From assembly GCA_937951895.1 (NCBI GenBank), contig CALFER010000047.1, positions 1 through 64,000 on the forward strand: 64,000 nt of DNA, given 5' to 3'. A program made the position numbers and the translations under genes. Below the pieces are notes generated by a model. It was not told where the DNA came from and made no database searches. It saw only the letters and a list, made by a program, of their open reading frames with translations. Source of the DNA: an uncultured bacterium. Lineage in GTDB: Bacteria > CSSED10-310 > CALFER01. This document shows, piece after piece, positions 54,699 through 63,657 of the stretch (position 1 is the stretch's first letter; each line of letters begins with the position of its first letter).

Positions 54699-55327
54699 TC
54701 GGATGGGTTGAACAGGTCGAGCTTCCCGTCAGCAGGTGCTCTCGAATTCACGATTTCCCGGGTGATCTCAACGATCCCATCATGAATCAGACCATCGATG
54801 GAACGCGGAGTGGTGGGATATGGATGACGATGCAAACCGAACACCTTGACCCTTGGAACAAATTGCTTCGCCGTCCGTTCGTGCAGGGTAATCAGGTTTC
54901 CGGTTCCAGCGTCGTAGAGCCCGACGCGGATCGTCACAACAACCGGAATCTCACAAACACCCAACACTCTCGCACCGCGGATCCCCTCTTTGTGATCCAC
55001 CCCGAGTTCAGTGACGGAACCGGCCAGGAGCAGATTGACTCCCTTGAGATCTCCCAGTGAGGAAAGGTTCAGTTGAGGTGGCAAGGCGGACGATGTCATA
55101 TCTGAGGAATCTGAACCGGCTGACAGTGTCGACTTGATCCGACCGATTTCGAATTTCCTCTGAAAGAGCCAGGCTGCTTCGCGCGCGATTTCAGGCAGAT
55201 GGCGTGAAGGTCCGTACGAGAAGGGGAGTATCCGGATCGCATCGGCGGCGGAGCAGGCGATCGGAGCCAGAAGGCACAGAATCATCACAGCGATGATATG
55301 CGTGGAAAATCGTGTGGTTTTAATCAT
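54695..55327 (-). CDS. Secreted CsgG/GNA1162-like hypothetical protein
   Basis: About 210 residues from the ATG at 55327 (upstream TTG possible; no good ribosome site). A signal peptide ends near ACSAADA. The mature part has a Rossmann-like alternation (AIRILPF..., NLLLAGSVTELGVDHKEGI, VVVTIRVGLYDAGTGNLI) reminiscent of CsgG-type periplasmic domains and of its neighbour at 55385-56002. Its last codons overlap the DUF512 start (ATGA). Function unknown. Confidence 0.6.
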   Translation of the reverse strand: MIKTTRFSTHIIAVMILCLLAPIACSAADAIRILPFSYGPSRHLPEIAREAAWLFQRKFEIGRIKSTLSAGSDSSDMTSSALPPQLNLSSLGDLKGVNLLLAGSVTELGVDHKEGIRGARVLGVCEIPVVVTIRVGLYDAGTGNLITLHERTAKQFVPRVKVFGLHRHPYPTTPRSIDGLIHDGIVEITREIVNSRAPADGKLDLFNPSE

Positions 55328-55338
55328 GATGTCCGTTG

Positions 55339-55373
55339 AAAAAGCACGAGGGCCTGTCAGCAAGCCCCCGTGC
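55339..55373 (-). terminator. Rho-independent terminator after the CsgG-like gene
   Basis: Minus strand: GCACGGGGGC / GCCCTCGTGC stem (one G-T wobble), ten-base loop, then TTTTT. It separates the CsgG-like gene from the next gene downstream. Confidence 0.75.
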
Positions 55374-55384
55374 CGGATTGTCTG

Positions 55385-56002
55385 CTACTCCAAAGCGGCT
55401 TCGATTTTCTTGGCCATATCCTGGCAGGCCTCGCGCAGAATCTTCTGAGCAGCCTGCTCATCATAGTTTTCACCACCACCCGCACCCATCACGAAAATGC
55501 GCGGGCTTTTCTTTTCACCGGATGCGGTTTCAGAGAAAACGATCTCGCCGGTCGCCGCATCCACGATACGCACATCGATTACAACCTTGTAGAACACGAG
55601 ATTGACGGCTGCACCGAATCCGGAACCGCCGACTTCCTTCTCGCCGAATGAGGAGATCGCTCCCGTCACGATATACTTCACCCCCAGCATACCGCCCATT
55701 TTCACATAGGTGTCCGGTGTTGTCAGACCGGAGGCCGAGAGATTCTTCTCTTTCAGGATCGCATCGAGCTTTTCACGCTCCATGCACCGCAAACTGGTGC
55801 CCTTGACGAGTTCCGTCGTGAGCACATCGGCGGCGGCCCGTCCGAGACGCCAGCCCCCCCATTCCGATTTGTTTTCGAAATCAACCACTGCAGACAGAGG
55901 GCCGTCTTTCTGATTGCGTTTGAAGTCCTTGCCGAGCGCAGGCATTGCCATCACGGCAGCCAACAGAACAACCATCACCATCACTGACCACGTTTTCCTC
56001 AT
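55385..56002 (-). CDS. CsgG-family secreted protein
   Basis: A 205-residue protein; AAGGAG six bases before the ATG at 56002 marks the start, so the long upstream frame is dropped. A signal peptide ends at MPALG. LSAVVDFENKSEWGGWRLGRAAADVLTTELVKGTSLRCMEREKLDAILKEKNLSASGL is the CsgG/FlgT-like core, and VKYIVTGAISSFGEKE follows. CsgG itself forms an outer-membrane export pore for curli, but a lipobox Cys is missing here, so it is more likely a soluble periplasmic relative. Confidence 0.8.
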   Translation of the reverse strand: MRKTWSVMVMVVLLAAVMAMPALGKDFKRNQKDGPLSAVVDFENKSEWGGWRLGRAAADVLTTELVKGTSLRCMEREKLDAILKEKNLSASGLTTPDTYVKMGGMLGVKYIVTGAISSFGEKEVGGSGFGAAVNLVFYKVVIDVRIVDAATGEIVFSETASGEKKSPRIFVMGAGGGENYDEQAAQKILREACQDMAKKIEAALE

Positions 56003-56075
56003 ACCGCACTCCTTTCGATGTCCATGCGTCGCCTCGAATGTTCCGTTCATTAGTAATGAATCATCCCAGGTGTTG

Positions 56076-57308
56076 TCAAGGACTCGAGACCAGAGTCCGA
56101 AGCCTGGAAATCGCGTCGACCACAGCCGCACCACCCGGCTGCCTGCCTCCTTGAAACGAACCGTCATCCATCAGCGTCATCAATCCCAGCCGAACCGACA
56201 TTGCGATCGCACGCGCCGCGAAATGCCCCGGCGGAACATCCCATGGCAGTCCATCCACTGACTCCACTGCAGAATATCGCTTCACCTGAATGATTTCATA
56301 ACACACGATTGCCAGATCGTTTCTCTGTATGCGGGTCAGAGGCCGGAACCGGTGGTCTCGCCCAACGCTCAACAGCCCCAGTTCCACACAAGCCTGGATG
56401 GCTGCTCTCGCAGGCGATTCCTGAATATCGATCATCACGACACTGGAATGGTCGGGGACATCGAGATCGAACTGCCAGGCGACGAACGCCGCGAGATCCT
56501 CCCGGGTCACCCATACTTTCTGATTCAAGTCCCGGACCTGTTCCGGTCGATTGGCCTCGTGACGCAATTCAAGCAGACGCGTATACCGTTCCTGAACGAT
56601 CATCCGCTTCTCTGACTGCGCCAGCGGCCTGATCCATTCAATCGCTTCATCATAGCGCGTCAGTTTTTCCAGAGCGGCGGCAGCGGCGATCCGGATATCG
56701 AGATCCCGCAAGGAAGCCGGCAGACGATTGCACAGCCGCACAATCATCTCATCGTTGCCGTTCTCCGCTTCCATTTCAATCTGGCGCAGGGTCAACCGGC
56801 GATCCGGTTCGAACAGCAGGTTGCGCCATCGGATCGCCTCCAGCGCCGATTCGGTATCGCCGTCGGCCTGTGCCTGATCGATGGTGATGAGCAGCGCCGG
56901 CTCGAGTTGCGCATCGATGGATTGCCGCCAGATGTCCAATCGAGATTGATCCGAAGCGACACGAATCGCCATATCGAGATACGCAGCTGCCTCGATCGAC
57001 TCGGATTCATGCAACGCCAGTTCACACATGAACTGATACAGAAGAACACAACCGGCCTCCGACTCCAGTTCCTTGCGCAGTCTGCTGAACATCGTGCCGG
57101 AATCCGAGGTTGCGGTTTCCTCACAAAGAGCTTTGAGGCGCCCGGCACAATCCACCATGGACGAGTCGCGATCCGCCACGTCGCCATTCCGGCAGACCAT
57201 GGGATCAAATCCCGGGGCGTTCCTTTCCGGAATTGCCGGCGGACGGCAGTCAGTCAGAAGAGCCACCAGCGCAAGAAATACGATTCGGTCCGCAAAGGAT
57301 CGTCTCAT
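56076..57308 (-). CDS. TPR-like envelope protein with C-terminal SLH-type repeats
   Basis: A 410-residue protein starting at the ATG that overlaps the hflX stop (ATGA), with GGAG upstream. An N-terminal hydrophobic segment ends LLTDC; the Asp before Cys makes a lipobox doubtful. The middle is helical (TPR/HAT-like: AAYLDMAIRVASDQSRL, ALEAIRWRNLLFEPDRRL). The end contains two S-layer-homology-like units (AAIQACVELGLLSVGRDHRFRPLTRIQRNDLAIV and AIAMSVRLGLMTLMDDGSFQGG). Probably cell-envelope attached; function unknown. Confidence 0.65.
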   Translation of the reverse strand: MRRSFADRIVFLALVALLTDCRPPAIPERNAPGFDPMVCRNGDVADRDSSMVDCAGRLKALCEETATSDSGTMFSRLRKELESEAGCVLLYQFMCELALHESESIEAAAYLDMAIRVASDQSRLDIWRQSIDAQLEPALLITIDQAQADGDTESALEAIRWRNLLFEPDRRLTLRQIEMEAENGNDEMIVRLCNRLPASLRDLDIRIAAAAALEKLTRYDEAIEWIRPLAQSEKRMIVQERYTRLLELRHEANRPEQVRDLNQKVWVTREDLAAFVAWQFDLDVPDHSSVVMIDIQESPARAAIQACVELGLLSVGRDHRFRPLTRIQRNDLAIVCYEIIQVKRYSAVESVDGLPWDVPPGHFAARAIAMSVRLGLMTLMDDGSFQGGRQPGGAAVVDAISRLRTLVSSP

Positions 57309-58549
57309 TTCAGAAACTCCCGGAACTGATCCGCAAGCCGTTTGGGAACAACTGCGTGAAAGAGAATGGCGTGGTCGGCATAATCGATGGGGCCCACACT
57401 CCCGCAACGCTGAATCTCCGAGATAATATCACCACGCGAGTAGGGAATCACGAAATCGGTTTCGACCAGATTCAGACGATCGAACCGTGAGATGATATCG
57501 AGCAGTTCCGGGATCCCCGCACCGGTTTTAGCGCTGACGGCCACTGCAGGGCTCTCATCCATCATACCGATCGATCCCGGAGCCTGATCGGGTGTTTTAT
57601 CGATTTTATTGAAGATCAGGACCATCGGTTTGTCACTCGCATGAAGTTCTTTCAGCGTCCGGACGACCTCGGTGATCTGCCGGTCCCTGCAATCGGAGGA
57701 GTTGTCGATGACGTGCAGCAGCAGATCGGCTTCAACGACTTCCTCCAGAGTCGCACGGAAAGCGGCGACCAGTTCGTGTGGAAGTTTCGAGATGAATCCA
57801 ACCGTATCGGAGAGGATCACGCGTTGATTGTTGGGGAGTTCGAGCAGGCGCAGGGTGGGATCCAACGTGGCGAAAAGCTGATCGCGCACCTTGACGGAAG
57901 CTCCCGTAAGGAGGTTCATCAGGGTCGATTTGCCGGCATTGGTATACCCGACGAGAGCCAGATTGAGATAGCCCGCTTTTTTCCGGCCGGAACGCTGCAA
58001 CCCGCGCCGTTTTCTCACTTTTTCAAGCTCGTCTTCGAGCCGGTCGATGCGGGAACGGATGCGGCGCCGATCGTACTCCAATTGGGTTTCACCCGGCCCC
58101 CGCGTGCCGATGCCACCGCCGAGTCGGCTGAGGTGCGAGTGCAGATGGGTCAGGCGTGGCAGCATGTACTTCGCCTGCGCCAGTTCGACCTGGATGATCC
58201 CCTCACGTGTCTGAGCGCGATGTGCGAAGATGTCCAGAATGATTCCGGTTCGATCGAGAACAGTGGTATTGAGCTGCTGCTCCAGATTCCGTTGCTGCGC
58301 CGGCGACAGAGCGTCGTCCAGAATGATCATGTCCGCACCGGTTTCTTCGATCCGCTGCCCGATTTCATGAATCTTGCCCTTGCCGATAAACGTTCCGGGA
58401 TGGATCGAATCCAGATCGCAGAACACACGGCCGACGACCGCTGCGCCTGCTGATTCAGAAAGCAGTTTCAGTTCCTGGAGCGATTCATCCGCCTGCGCAC
58501 GCGTATCATGATCACGTCTGATTCCAACAATAATGACCAGTTCCGCCAT
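57305..58549 (-). CDS. hflX: GTPase HflX
   Basis: A 414-residue protein. The N-terminal domain contains VFCDLDSIHPGTFIGKGKIHEI, DDALSPAQQRNLEQQL and RLGGGIGTRGPGETQLEYDRRRI. The GTPase has G1 LVGYTNAGKSTLMNLL, G3 DTVGFISKLPHELVAAF and G4 FNKID. It splits stalled or heat-damaged ribosomes. The ATG at 58549 is preferred over a GTG three codons earlier because of GGTGGAG placement. It follows miaA, the usual neighbour (hfq is absent here). Confidence 0.94.
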   Translation of the reverse strand: MAELVIIVGIRRDHDTRAQADESLQELKLLSESAGAAVVGRVFCDLDSIHPGTFIGKGKIHEIGQRIEETGADMIILDDALSPAQQRNLEQQLNTTVLDRTGIILDIFAHRAQTREGIIQVELAQAKYMLPRLTHLHSHLSRLGGGIGTRGPGETQLEYDRRRIRSRIDRLEDELEKVRKRRGLQRSGRKKAGYLNLALVGYTNAGKSTLMNLLTGASVKVRDQLFATLDPTLRLLELPNNQRVILSDTVGFISKLPHELVAAFRATLEEVVEADLLLHVIDNSSDCRDRQITEVVRTLKELHASDKPMVLIFNKIDKTPDQAPGSIGMMDESPAVAVSAKTGAGIPELLDIISRFDRLNLVETDFVIPYSRGDIISEIQRCGSVGPIDYADHAILFHAVVPKRLADQFREFLK

Positions 58550-58561
58550 AGACTCCACCGA

Positions 58562-59557
58562 TCAGCATGATTGCCGGGTCGCATGCCCCGTCTCGTTGCG
58601 ATCCCCCAGAAAAAGATTGATTGATTGCGAAATACGATCCATCGACGAACACGGGGCATCCGGATCGTGTTCGATCCAGATCGCGTGTGATTCCTTCCGA
58701 AACCATGTCAGCTGTCGCTTCGCATAGCGCCTCGTTCCCTGCTTGATCAACCGGACCGCCTCGTCCCGATCCAGATCACCAAGCAGACAATCCCGGATCT
58801 CGCGGTATCCGATCGCATCGAACCCGATCGCATCCCGGCCGTATCGCTCGATGAGGTGGCGAACTTCGTCGATCCAACCGTTCCGAATCATCTCATCCAC
58901 GCGCCTGTCAATTCTACTATAGAGTTTTTCACGAGGAACGCTCAGTACAAACATCAGCGGTTCATAACGCAACTGCTCGAAACGGTGATTCCGGTAAATT
59001 TCCGAGACGGTCTTCCCGGAAGTGCGGATGATCTCGAGCGCTCGGATGATTCTCCGCTCATCATTGGGCTGAATCCGGGCTGCCCGTTCCGGGTCGAGCT
59101 GTTCCAGGCACCGATACACCGTCGACAGTCCCGTCGAGCGGATTTCCTCGCGAAGACGATCTCTGAAATCGGCATCATCCGCGGGAGCGGGTGCCAGCCC
59201 TCCGATCAGAGAGCGGATGTACAATCCGGTTCCTCCCACGATCACGGGCAGAGCGCCGTGCGCGGCAATCGAACGGATGGCAAGGTCCGCGCGCATGAGA
59301 TACTCGCCGGCGGAAAACGGTTGATCGGGGGGTACGATATCCAGCAGATGATGCGGAATCAGGGCTTGCTGAGCCGCTGTCGGCTTGTCCGTTCCGATTG
59401 ACATCCCGCTGTAGATCTGCCGCGAATCCGCAATCACAATCTCGAAAGCCGGGATTCGTCTCTCCAGATGCAATCGTTCAACAATGGCACTTTTTCCGGA
59501 ACCGGTGGGTCCGGTGATGATTGCAATTCGTATCTTCGGGTGATCTGTTTCGATCAT
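58562..59557 (-). CDS. miaA: tRNA dimethylallyltransferase MiaA
   Basis: A 331-residue protein from the ATG that overlaps the mutL stop by four bases; 53 upstream codons in frame lie inside mutL and are not used. ITGPTGSGKSAIVERL is the P-loop, IADSRQIYSGMSIGTDKPT and HHLLDIVPPDQPFSAGEY follow, with VIVGGTGLYIRSL and QGTRRYAKRQLTWFR near the end. It prenylates A37 of tRNAs reading UNN codons. Confidence 0.95.
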   Translation of the reverse strand: MIETDHPKIRIAIITGPTGSGKSAIVERLHLERRIPAFEIVIADSRQIYSGMSIGTDKPTAAQQALIPHHLLDIVPPDQPFSAGEYLMRADLAIRSIAAHGALPVIVGGTGLYIRSLIGGLAPAPADDADFRDRLREEIRSTGLSTVYRCLEQLDPERAARIQPNDERRIIRALEIIRTSGKTVSEIYRNHRFEQLRYEPLMFVLSVPREKLYSRIDRRVDEMIRNGWIDEVRHLIERYGRDAIGFDAIGYREIRDCLLGDLDRDEAVRLIKQGTRRYAKRQLTWFRKESHAIWIEHDPDAPCSSMDRISQSINLFLGDRNETGHATRQSC

Positions 59558-61356
59558 CGTTTGAAACGCGTCTCGATCTCCCGCCGCGGCACGGCGATAA
59601 CAATGGGACGTCCATGCGGACACGTCGACGGGATATCGCCTCGCAGCAACCGTTCGACGATGCGATGCATCTCTGAAAGATCCAAACGGTCCCCGGCCTT
59701 CACGGCTCTGCGGCATGAGAGAGTGATCAGCAGTTTACGTTCGGCATGTCGGAGTCGATCGGATGTGCCGGTATCGAGCAACTCTGAAGCGATGTCGCGC
59801 AGAAGTTCCTCCACCCGTTCATCCGACAAATGCCTCGGTAAAGCCCTCACCAGAATGCTGTTGCGGCCGAAGTCGTCGATCACGACACCCATATGCCCGA
59901 GCAGATCAGAAAACTCAATCAGGATACCGAACAGATTGGGTTCCAACTCGATGGGAACCGGAAAAATCAATCCCTGTGAGGGGATCTTTCCATCCGAGTA
60001 ATCCCGTTTCAATTGCTCGAAAAGAATCCGCTCATGCGCTGTGTGCTGGTCCACAATCAGCAGATGTTCACCCGCATCCACGAGGATGAACGTGCTCATC
60101 AGTTGTCCGATCACCTCCCAATGGTCGGCTCGAACCTGATTGGCATCGAACAGCCCCTCCCGTGAAGACGGAGCAAAGGTGATGACGCTGCGATCGAATG
60201 GCAGGGGCTGACATGCCGGAGGCGGAGTGAGTTGCCCTTCCGCTGAACCTGCTCGAACGACGTTCTCGAAAGACTCGCCCATCGATTCACGTCCGATCGG
60301 GGATGAATCTGACGGAAGCGGGTTCGTGACCGGTTCTGCGGGTTTCGAAAATGCGTGTGAGATGGATCCGCCGAGTGCTTTCCGGATCGAAGCGATCACC
60401 ACGCTGAACATCGCGCCGGAGTCCTGAAAACGGACTTCCGATTTGGCCGGATGAACATTGATGTCGATGCGATCGGCCGGCATCCTGATATCGATGATGA
60501 ACATCGGGTGTCCATGTGCGGTGATGAATTCCTGGTATGCCTTGTAAAGCGCCTGCACAATCATGCGGTCGCGGATTCGCCTTTGATTGACGAATAGCCG
60601 CTGCGATCGTGCGGTTGCCTGCAACGAGCCGGGATCCGAGATAAAGCCGCGGATCGAGATCTCCCCGACGACATCCTCGAAGTAGATCATCTTCTCGACA
60701 AATGTCTTCCCGAACAGATCCTGGATCCGAGCGCTCCAGCGACTCACCGCTCCCACGTCGATCACCGTTCGATCTTCACATTGATACGAGAAGTGCACGT
60801 CGGGGAAAGCGACGGCATGATCGATCACCGATTCAGCGACATGCCCGAGTTCGGTGTTGAGGGATTTGAGGAATTTTTTTCTGGCCGGCACGTTGCGGAA
60901 CAGGTCGAGCACCTGGATGCGGGTGCCGGGGTCGCAGAGAATCTCCATGTGTTCGATGACGGTTCCGGAGTCGATGATCACGCGCGCACCTGTCGGGGCC
61001 TCACGTACGAAGGAATCGGCGATCAACCGCGAGACCGAAGCAATGCTCGGGAGCGCTTCTCCTCGAAAACCGAGAGTCGCAATCGTATCGAGATCATCGG
61101 CGGAGCGGATTTTACTCGTGGCGTGCCGTTCGAAGGCGAGCAGCAGGTCGTCCGGGAAAATGCCGCAACCGTCATCACGCACTTCAATGCATCCGAGTCC
61201 TCCACCGCGAACGGAGATCTCGATCCGCCGCGCAGCCGCGTCGATTGCATTGTCGAGAAGTTCCCGGACAACGGAAGCCGGACGCTCGATGATCTCCCCT
61301 GCCGCGATCCGGTTCGACACATGATCCGGCAACAGATGGATGCGTCCGTGACTCAC
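59554..61356 (-). CDS. mutL: DNA mismatch repair protein MutL
   Basis: A 600-residue protein with a GTG start after AGGGA. GHKL ATPase motifs are ERPASVVRELLDNAIDAAA, DDGCGI and TLGFRGEALPSI. After a linker, the dimerisation domain carries DQHTAHERILFE (endonuclease metal motif) and SCRRAVKAGD, CPHGRP and the terminal FKR. It thus looks like a nicking-type MutL, fitting bacteria without MutH. mutS is not in the window. Confidence 0.95.
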   Translation of the reverse strand: MSHGRIHLLPDHVSNRIAAGEIIERPASVVRELLDNAIDAAARRIEISVRGGGLGCIEVRDDGCGIFPDDLLLAFERHATSKIRSADDLDTIATLGFRGEALPSIASVSRLIADSFVREAPTGARVIIDSGTVIEHMEILCDPGTRIQVLDLFRNVPARKKFLKSLNTELGHVAESVIDHAVAFPDVHFSYQCEDRTVIDVGAVSRWSARIQDLFGKTFVEKMIYFEDVVGEISIRGFISDPGSLQATARSQRLFVNQRRIRDRMIVQALYKAYQEFITAHGHPMFIIDIRMPADRIDINVHPAKSEVRFQDSGAMFSVVIASIRKALGGSISHAFSKPAEPVTNPLPSDSSPIGRESMGESFENVVRAGSAEGQLTPPPACQPLPFDRSVITFAPSSREGLFDANQVRADHWEVIGQLMSTFILVDAGEHLLIVDQHTAHERILFEQLKRDYSDGKIPSQGLIFPVPIELEPNLFGILIEFSDLLGHMGVVIDDFGRNSILVRALPRHLSDERVEELLRDIASELLDTGTSDRLRHAERKLLITLSCRRAVKAGDRLDLSEMHRIVERLLRGDIPSTCPHGRPIVIAVPRREIETRFKR

Positions 61357-62414
61357 ATCGGTCCCTGCCCGGACCTGAAAGGGATTTCGACGAACTGGCG
61401 GTTATCCAACATCCCCGATTGCTCCATCGTCCGATTCATGCCTTCATGCCATACCACGGAATACTCACCGGAGTCCAATCCGGTGAATGCAAAGCGTCCG
61501 AATGGATCGATCGCCGACCTTTCACGTTTTCCATTCATGCTCAATTCAACAATCGCCTCCCCGTTGAGCGGCAAGGGCACGCACCCGGCAATGACGCCGG
61601 AAAACCGTCCGGGCTCCAGCTTTCGCCGCTGAATCCGCTTCTCGGGCATGAATTCGGAATGGCGAAAATCGAACACAACCACATCACGCGTCTCTGTCAG
61701 GATTTCAATCTCAACGCCAAGTTCCTTCAGCGAACCAGGCTCAATCTGCGCGGATGCAGAGGGATACAGCACCAGATGCATCGGGTCGACAAAGTCCTGA
61801 CTTCGTCCCGGATCAGAAGGAAGAGCGCCGATCCCCGGATATTCGGTTTCGATCCAGCGGTGAAACACGGCATCCCCGTTTTCAAACAAGCATCCCAATA
61901 CGGATCGTGATGAAATACCGAGTTTCGCGAGCATCTCGACGGCGAGATTCACCCGGCCTTCACAGTTTCCGGTTCCTCTGCGCATCACTTCCTGCCAGGA
62001 TTGGTCCTGCTCATCCGCCGAATAGACCGCCGTCATGTCGACAAAATCCATGACAAGACGCACGATGTCGGTTATGGATGAACATTTCTTGAGCATATCC
62101 GAGAGCGTTTCCGGAAGAGCGGGCGCTTCATCGGGATCAGGACGATGCCGGGCCGGAAATCCGGAGATGGGATCGAGCACTGATGTGACGGTAATTTGAT
62201 ACCCTCTGTGAATGGGTAGACTGGTCTGAATGAAGCCCGAGGTTTTTACAGCAGGAACGATCAACACTCTCTGCGGATCCCGGACGAGGTAGGTGATCGA
62301 CCATACGCCCTTGATGAACTCGTCGGAGGCGGCATCCGCCACGGATCGGGTCAGCATACAAAGAACGAGAAGCGCCGAGGCAGGAAAAATTGTCCGCATC
62401 TTCGATCCGCTCAT
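61353..62414 (-). CDS. Secreted transglutaminase-like protein
   Basis: A 353-residue protein with a signal peptide (residues ~7-28). The core matches the transglutaminase/protease-like fold: GTGNCEGRVNLAVEMLAKLGI (catalytic Cys) and AVFHRWIETEYPGIG (catalytic His), with an Asp in the following LPSDPGRSQDFVDP. The C-terminal ~90 residues look like an Ig or carboxypeptidase-regulatory-like sandwich. Such proteins are often peptidases or cross-linkers in the envelope; substrate unknown. Overlaps both neighbours, so it is embedded in the mutL transcript. Confidence 0.75.
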   Translation of the reverse strand: MSGSKMRTIFPASALLVLCMLTRSVADAASDEFIKGVWSITYLVRDPQRVLIVPAVKTSGFIQTSLPIHRGYQITVTSVLDPISGFPARHRPDPDEAPALPETLSDMLKKCSSITDIVRLVMDFVDMTAVYSADEQDQSWQEVMRRGTGNCEGRVNLAVEMLAKLGISSRSVLGCLFENGDAVFHRWIETEYPGIGALPSDPGRSQDFVDPMHLVLYPSASAQIEPGSLKELGVEIEILTETRDVVVFDFRHSEFMPEKRIQRRKLEPGRFSGVIAGCVPLPLNGEAIVELSMNGKRERSAIDPFGRFAFTGLDSGEYSVVWHEGMNRTMEQSGMLDNRQFVEIPFRSGQGPM

Positions 62415-63148
62415 CGACCCATTTCAAGTCTCTCGATCAGATACTCCGGCAAGCGGGCATCCCGCATTTTCTGCTGAGTCAGGGAGATGTCGTATTTCGC
62501 CCGACGGAGTTCGATCGTCTGGGTGTCGCGATCATAGACCGCGAATGAGGACTGGGGGTTGCCGTCCCGGGGTTGGCCGACACTGCCGACATTGATGATG
62601 TATTTCCATCCGTCGCGGAAACTGAGCACGGGATGGGGGTGGACCCAGCAATCGTGCGTTTCCTTCTGGATGATGAAGGCCGGATAATGCGAATGACCCA
62701 CGAAGCATGCCTGAGAACCGAAACATTCGAAATTGTGCTGCGCATCGTACAGCGTGAAGAGGTAGTTCCAGTTCTCCGAATCACACGGGGTCGCATGCAC
62801 AAACGTCATCTCGTCGAAGATGAGTTGCAGTTCAAGTTTCATGAGGAAGTCCATGTCATCCGGAGTCAGGATGTTCTTTGTCCAGAGCACGGCGTCTTTT
62901 GCATAGGGATTGAAATATGAGATGTCCATCCGGCCTGTGGCAGCATAATCATGATTGCCGGCGATCGCACGGATGTTTCGACGTCGGATTTCGGCAATGC
63001 ATTCCCTGGGATTCGGGCCATATCCGACGATATCACCCAGGCAGATCGGGGTGCATTCCGAGTATTCGGATTCGCGATCGAGTTCGACCATGACGGCTTG
63101 AAGCGCTTCGAGATTTCCGTGTATATCACTGAAAATGAAGTATTTCAC
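62411..63148 (-). CDS. Calcineurin-like metallophosphoesterase
   Basis: A 245-residue protein. FIFSDIHGNLEAL, CLGDIVGYGPNP, AIAGNHDYA and FVGHSHYP give the complete five-block metal site of the family (YfcE/MJ0936-like). INVGSVGQPRDGNP is typical of the small-phosphodiesterase branch. It hydrolyses phosphoesters; physiological substrate unknown. It overlaps nusB and the transglutaminase gene by four bases each. Confidence 0.88.
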   Translation of the reverse strand: MKYFIFSDIHGNLEALQAVMVELDRESEYSECTPICLGDIVGYGPNPRECIAEIRRRNIRAIAGNHDYAATGRMDISYFNPYAKDAVLWTKNILTPDDMDFLMKLELQLIFDEMTFVHATPCDSENWNYLFTLYDAQHNFECFGSQACFVGHSHYPAFIIQKETHDCWVHPHPVLSFRDGWKYIINVGSVGQPRDGNPQSSFAVYDRDTQTIELRRAKYDISLTQQKMRDARLPEYLIERLEMGR

Positions 63149-63615
63149 GATTCCTCCGCCCCGGTATCCTGCGGAATCCGCAATGAACCGCTATGAGCAC
63201 TGGAAATTCGATCCAGAACGCCGTTGACGAATTTACCGGACTGTTCAGATCCATATCGTTTAGCAATGTCGATCGCCTCGTTCAGAACGACTTTGGGCGG
63301 CACGTCCGGCACATAGAGTATCTCGAAGACAGCCAGCCTCAAAACGTTCCGGTCAATAACGGAGAGCCTGCCTAGCGTCCAGTTTTCCGCCGTCTTTTCG
63401 ATCCAGTCATCGATGATGTCGAGATGATCGATCACGTTGCGGGTCAGCAGGAACGCGAGATCCCGTCCGGCATTGGTTCTCCCGATCATCTTGATCTCAC
63501 GGAGAATCATTTCATCGGTCGCTGACAGGGGTTGATCGGACTGAGATGATTCCAGATCGAATTTGTACAGCAGCTGGAGCGCGAGTTCGCGCCCTTGACG
63601 TCTTTTACCCAGCAC
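63145..63615 (-). CDS. nusB: Transcription antitermination factor NusB
   Basis: A 156-residue protein beginning MLGKRRQGRELALQLLYKFD, with WTLGRLSVIDRNVLRLAVFEILY and KVVLNEAIDIAKRYGSEQSGKFVNGVLDRI, all standard NusB segments. It binds boxA with S10 in rRNA antitermination. It lies 42 bp after ribH, as in many genomes. Confidence 0.95.
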   Translation of the reverse strand: MLGKRRQGRELALQLLYKFDLESSQSDQPLSATDEMILREIKMIGRTNAGRDLAFLLTRNVIDHLDIIDDWIEKTAENWTLGRLSVIDRNVLRLAVFEILYVPDVPPKVVLNEAIDIAKRYGSEQSGKFVNGVLDRISSAHSGSLRIPQDTGAEES

Positions 63616-63657
63616 TCAAATGCCCCTCCGAATCAGCGATAACACCCGATCCTGATC

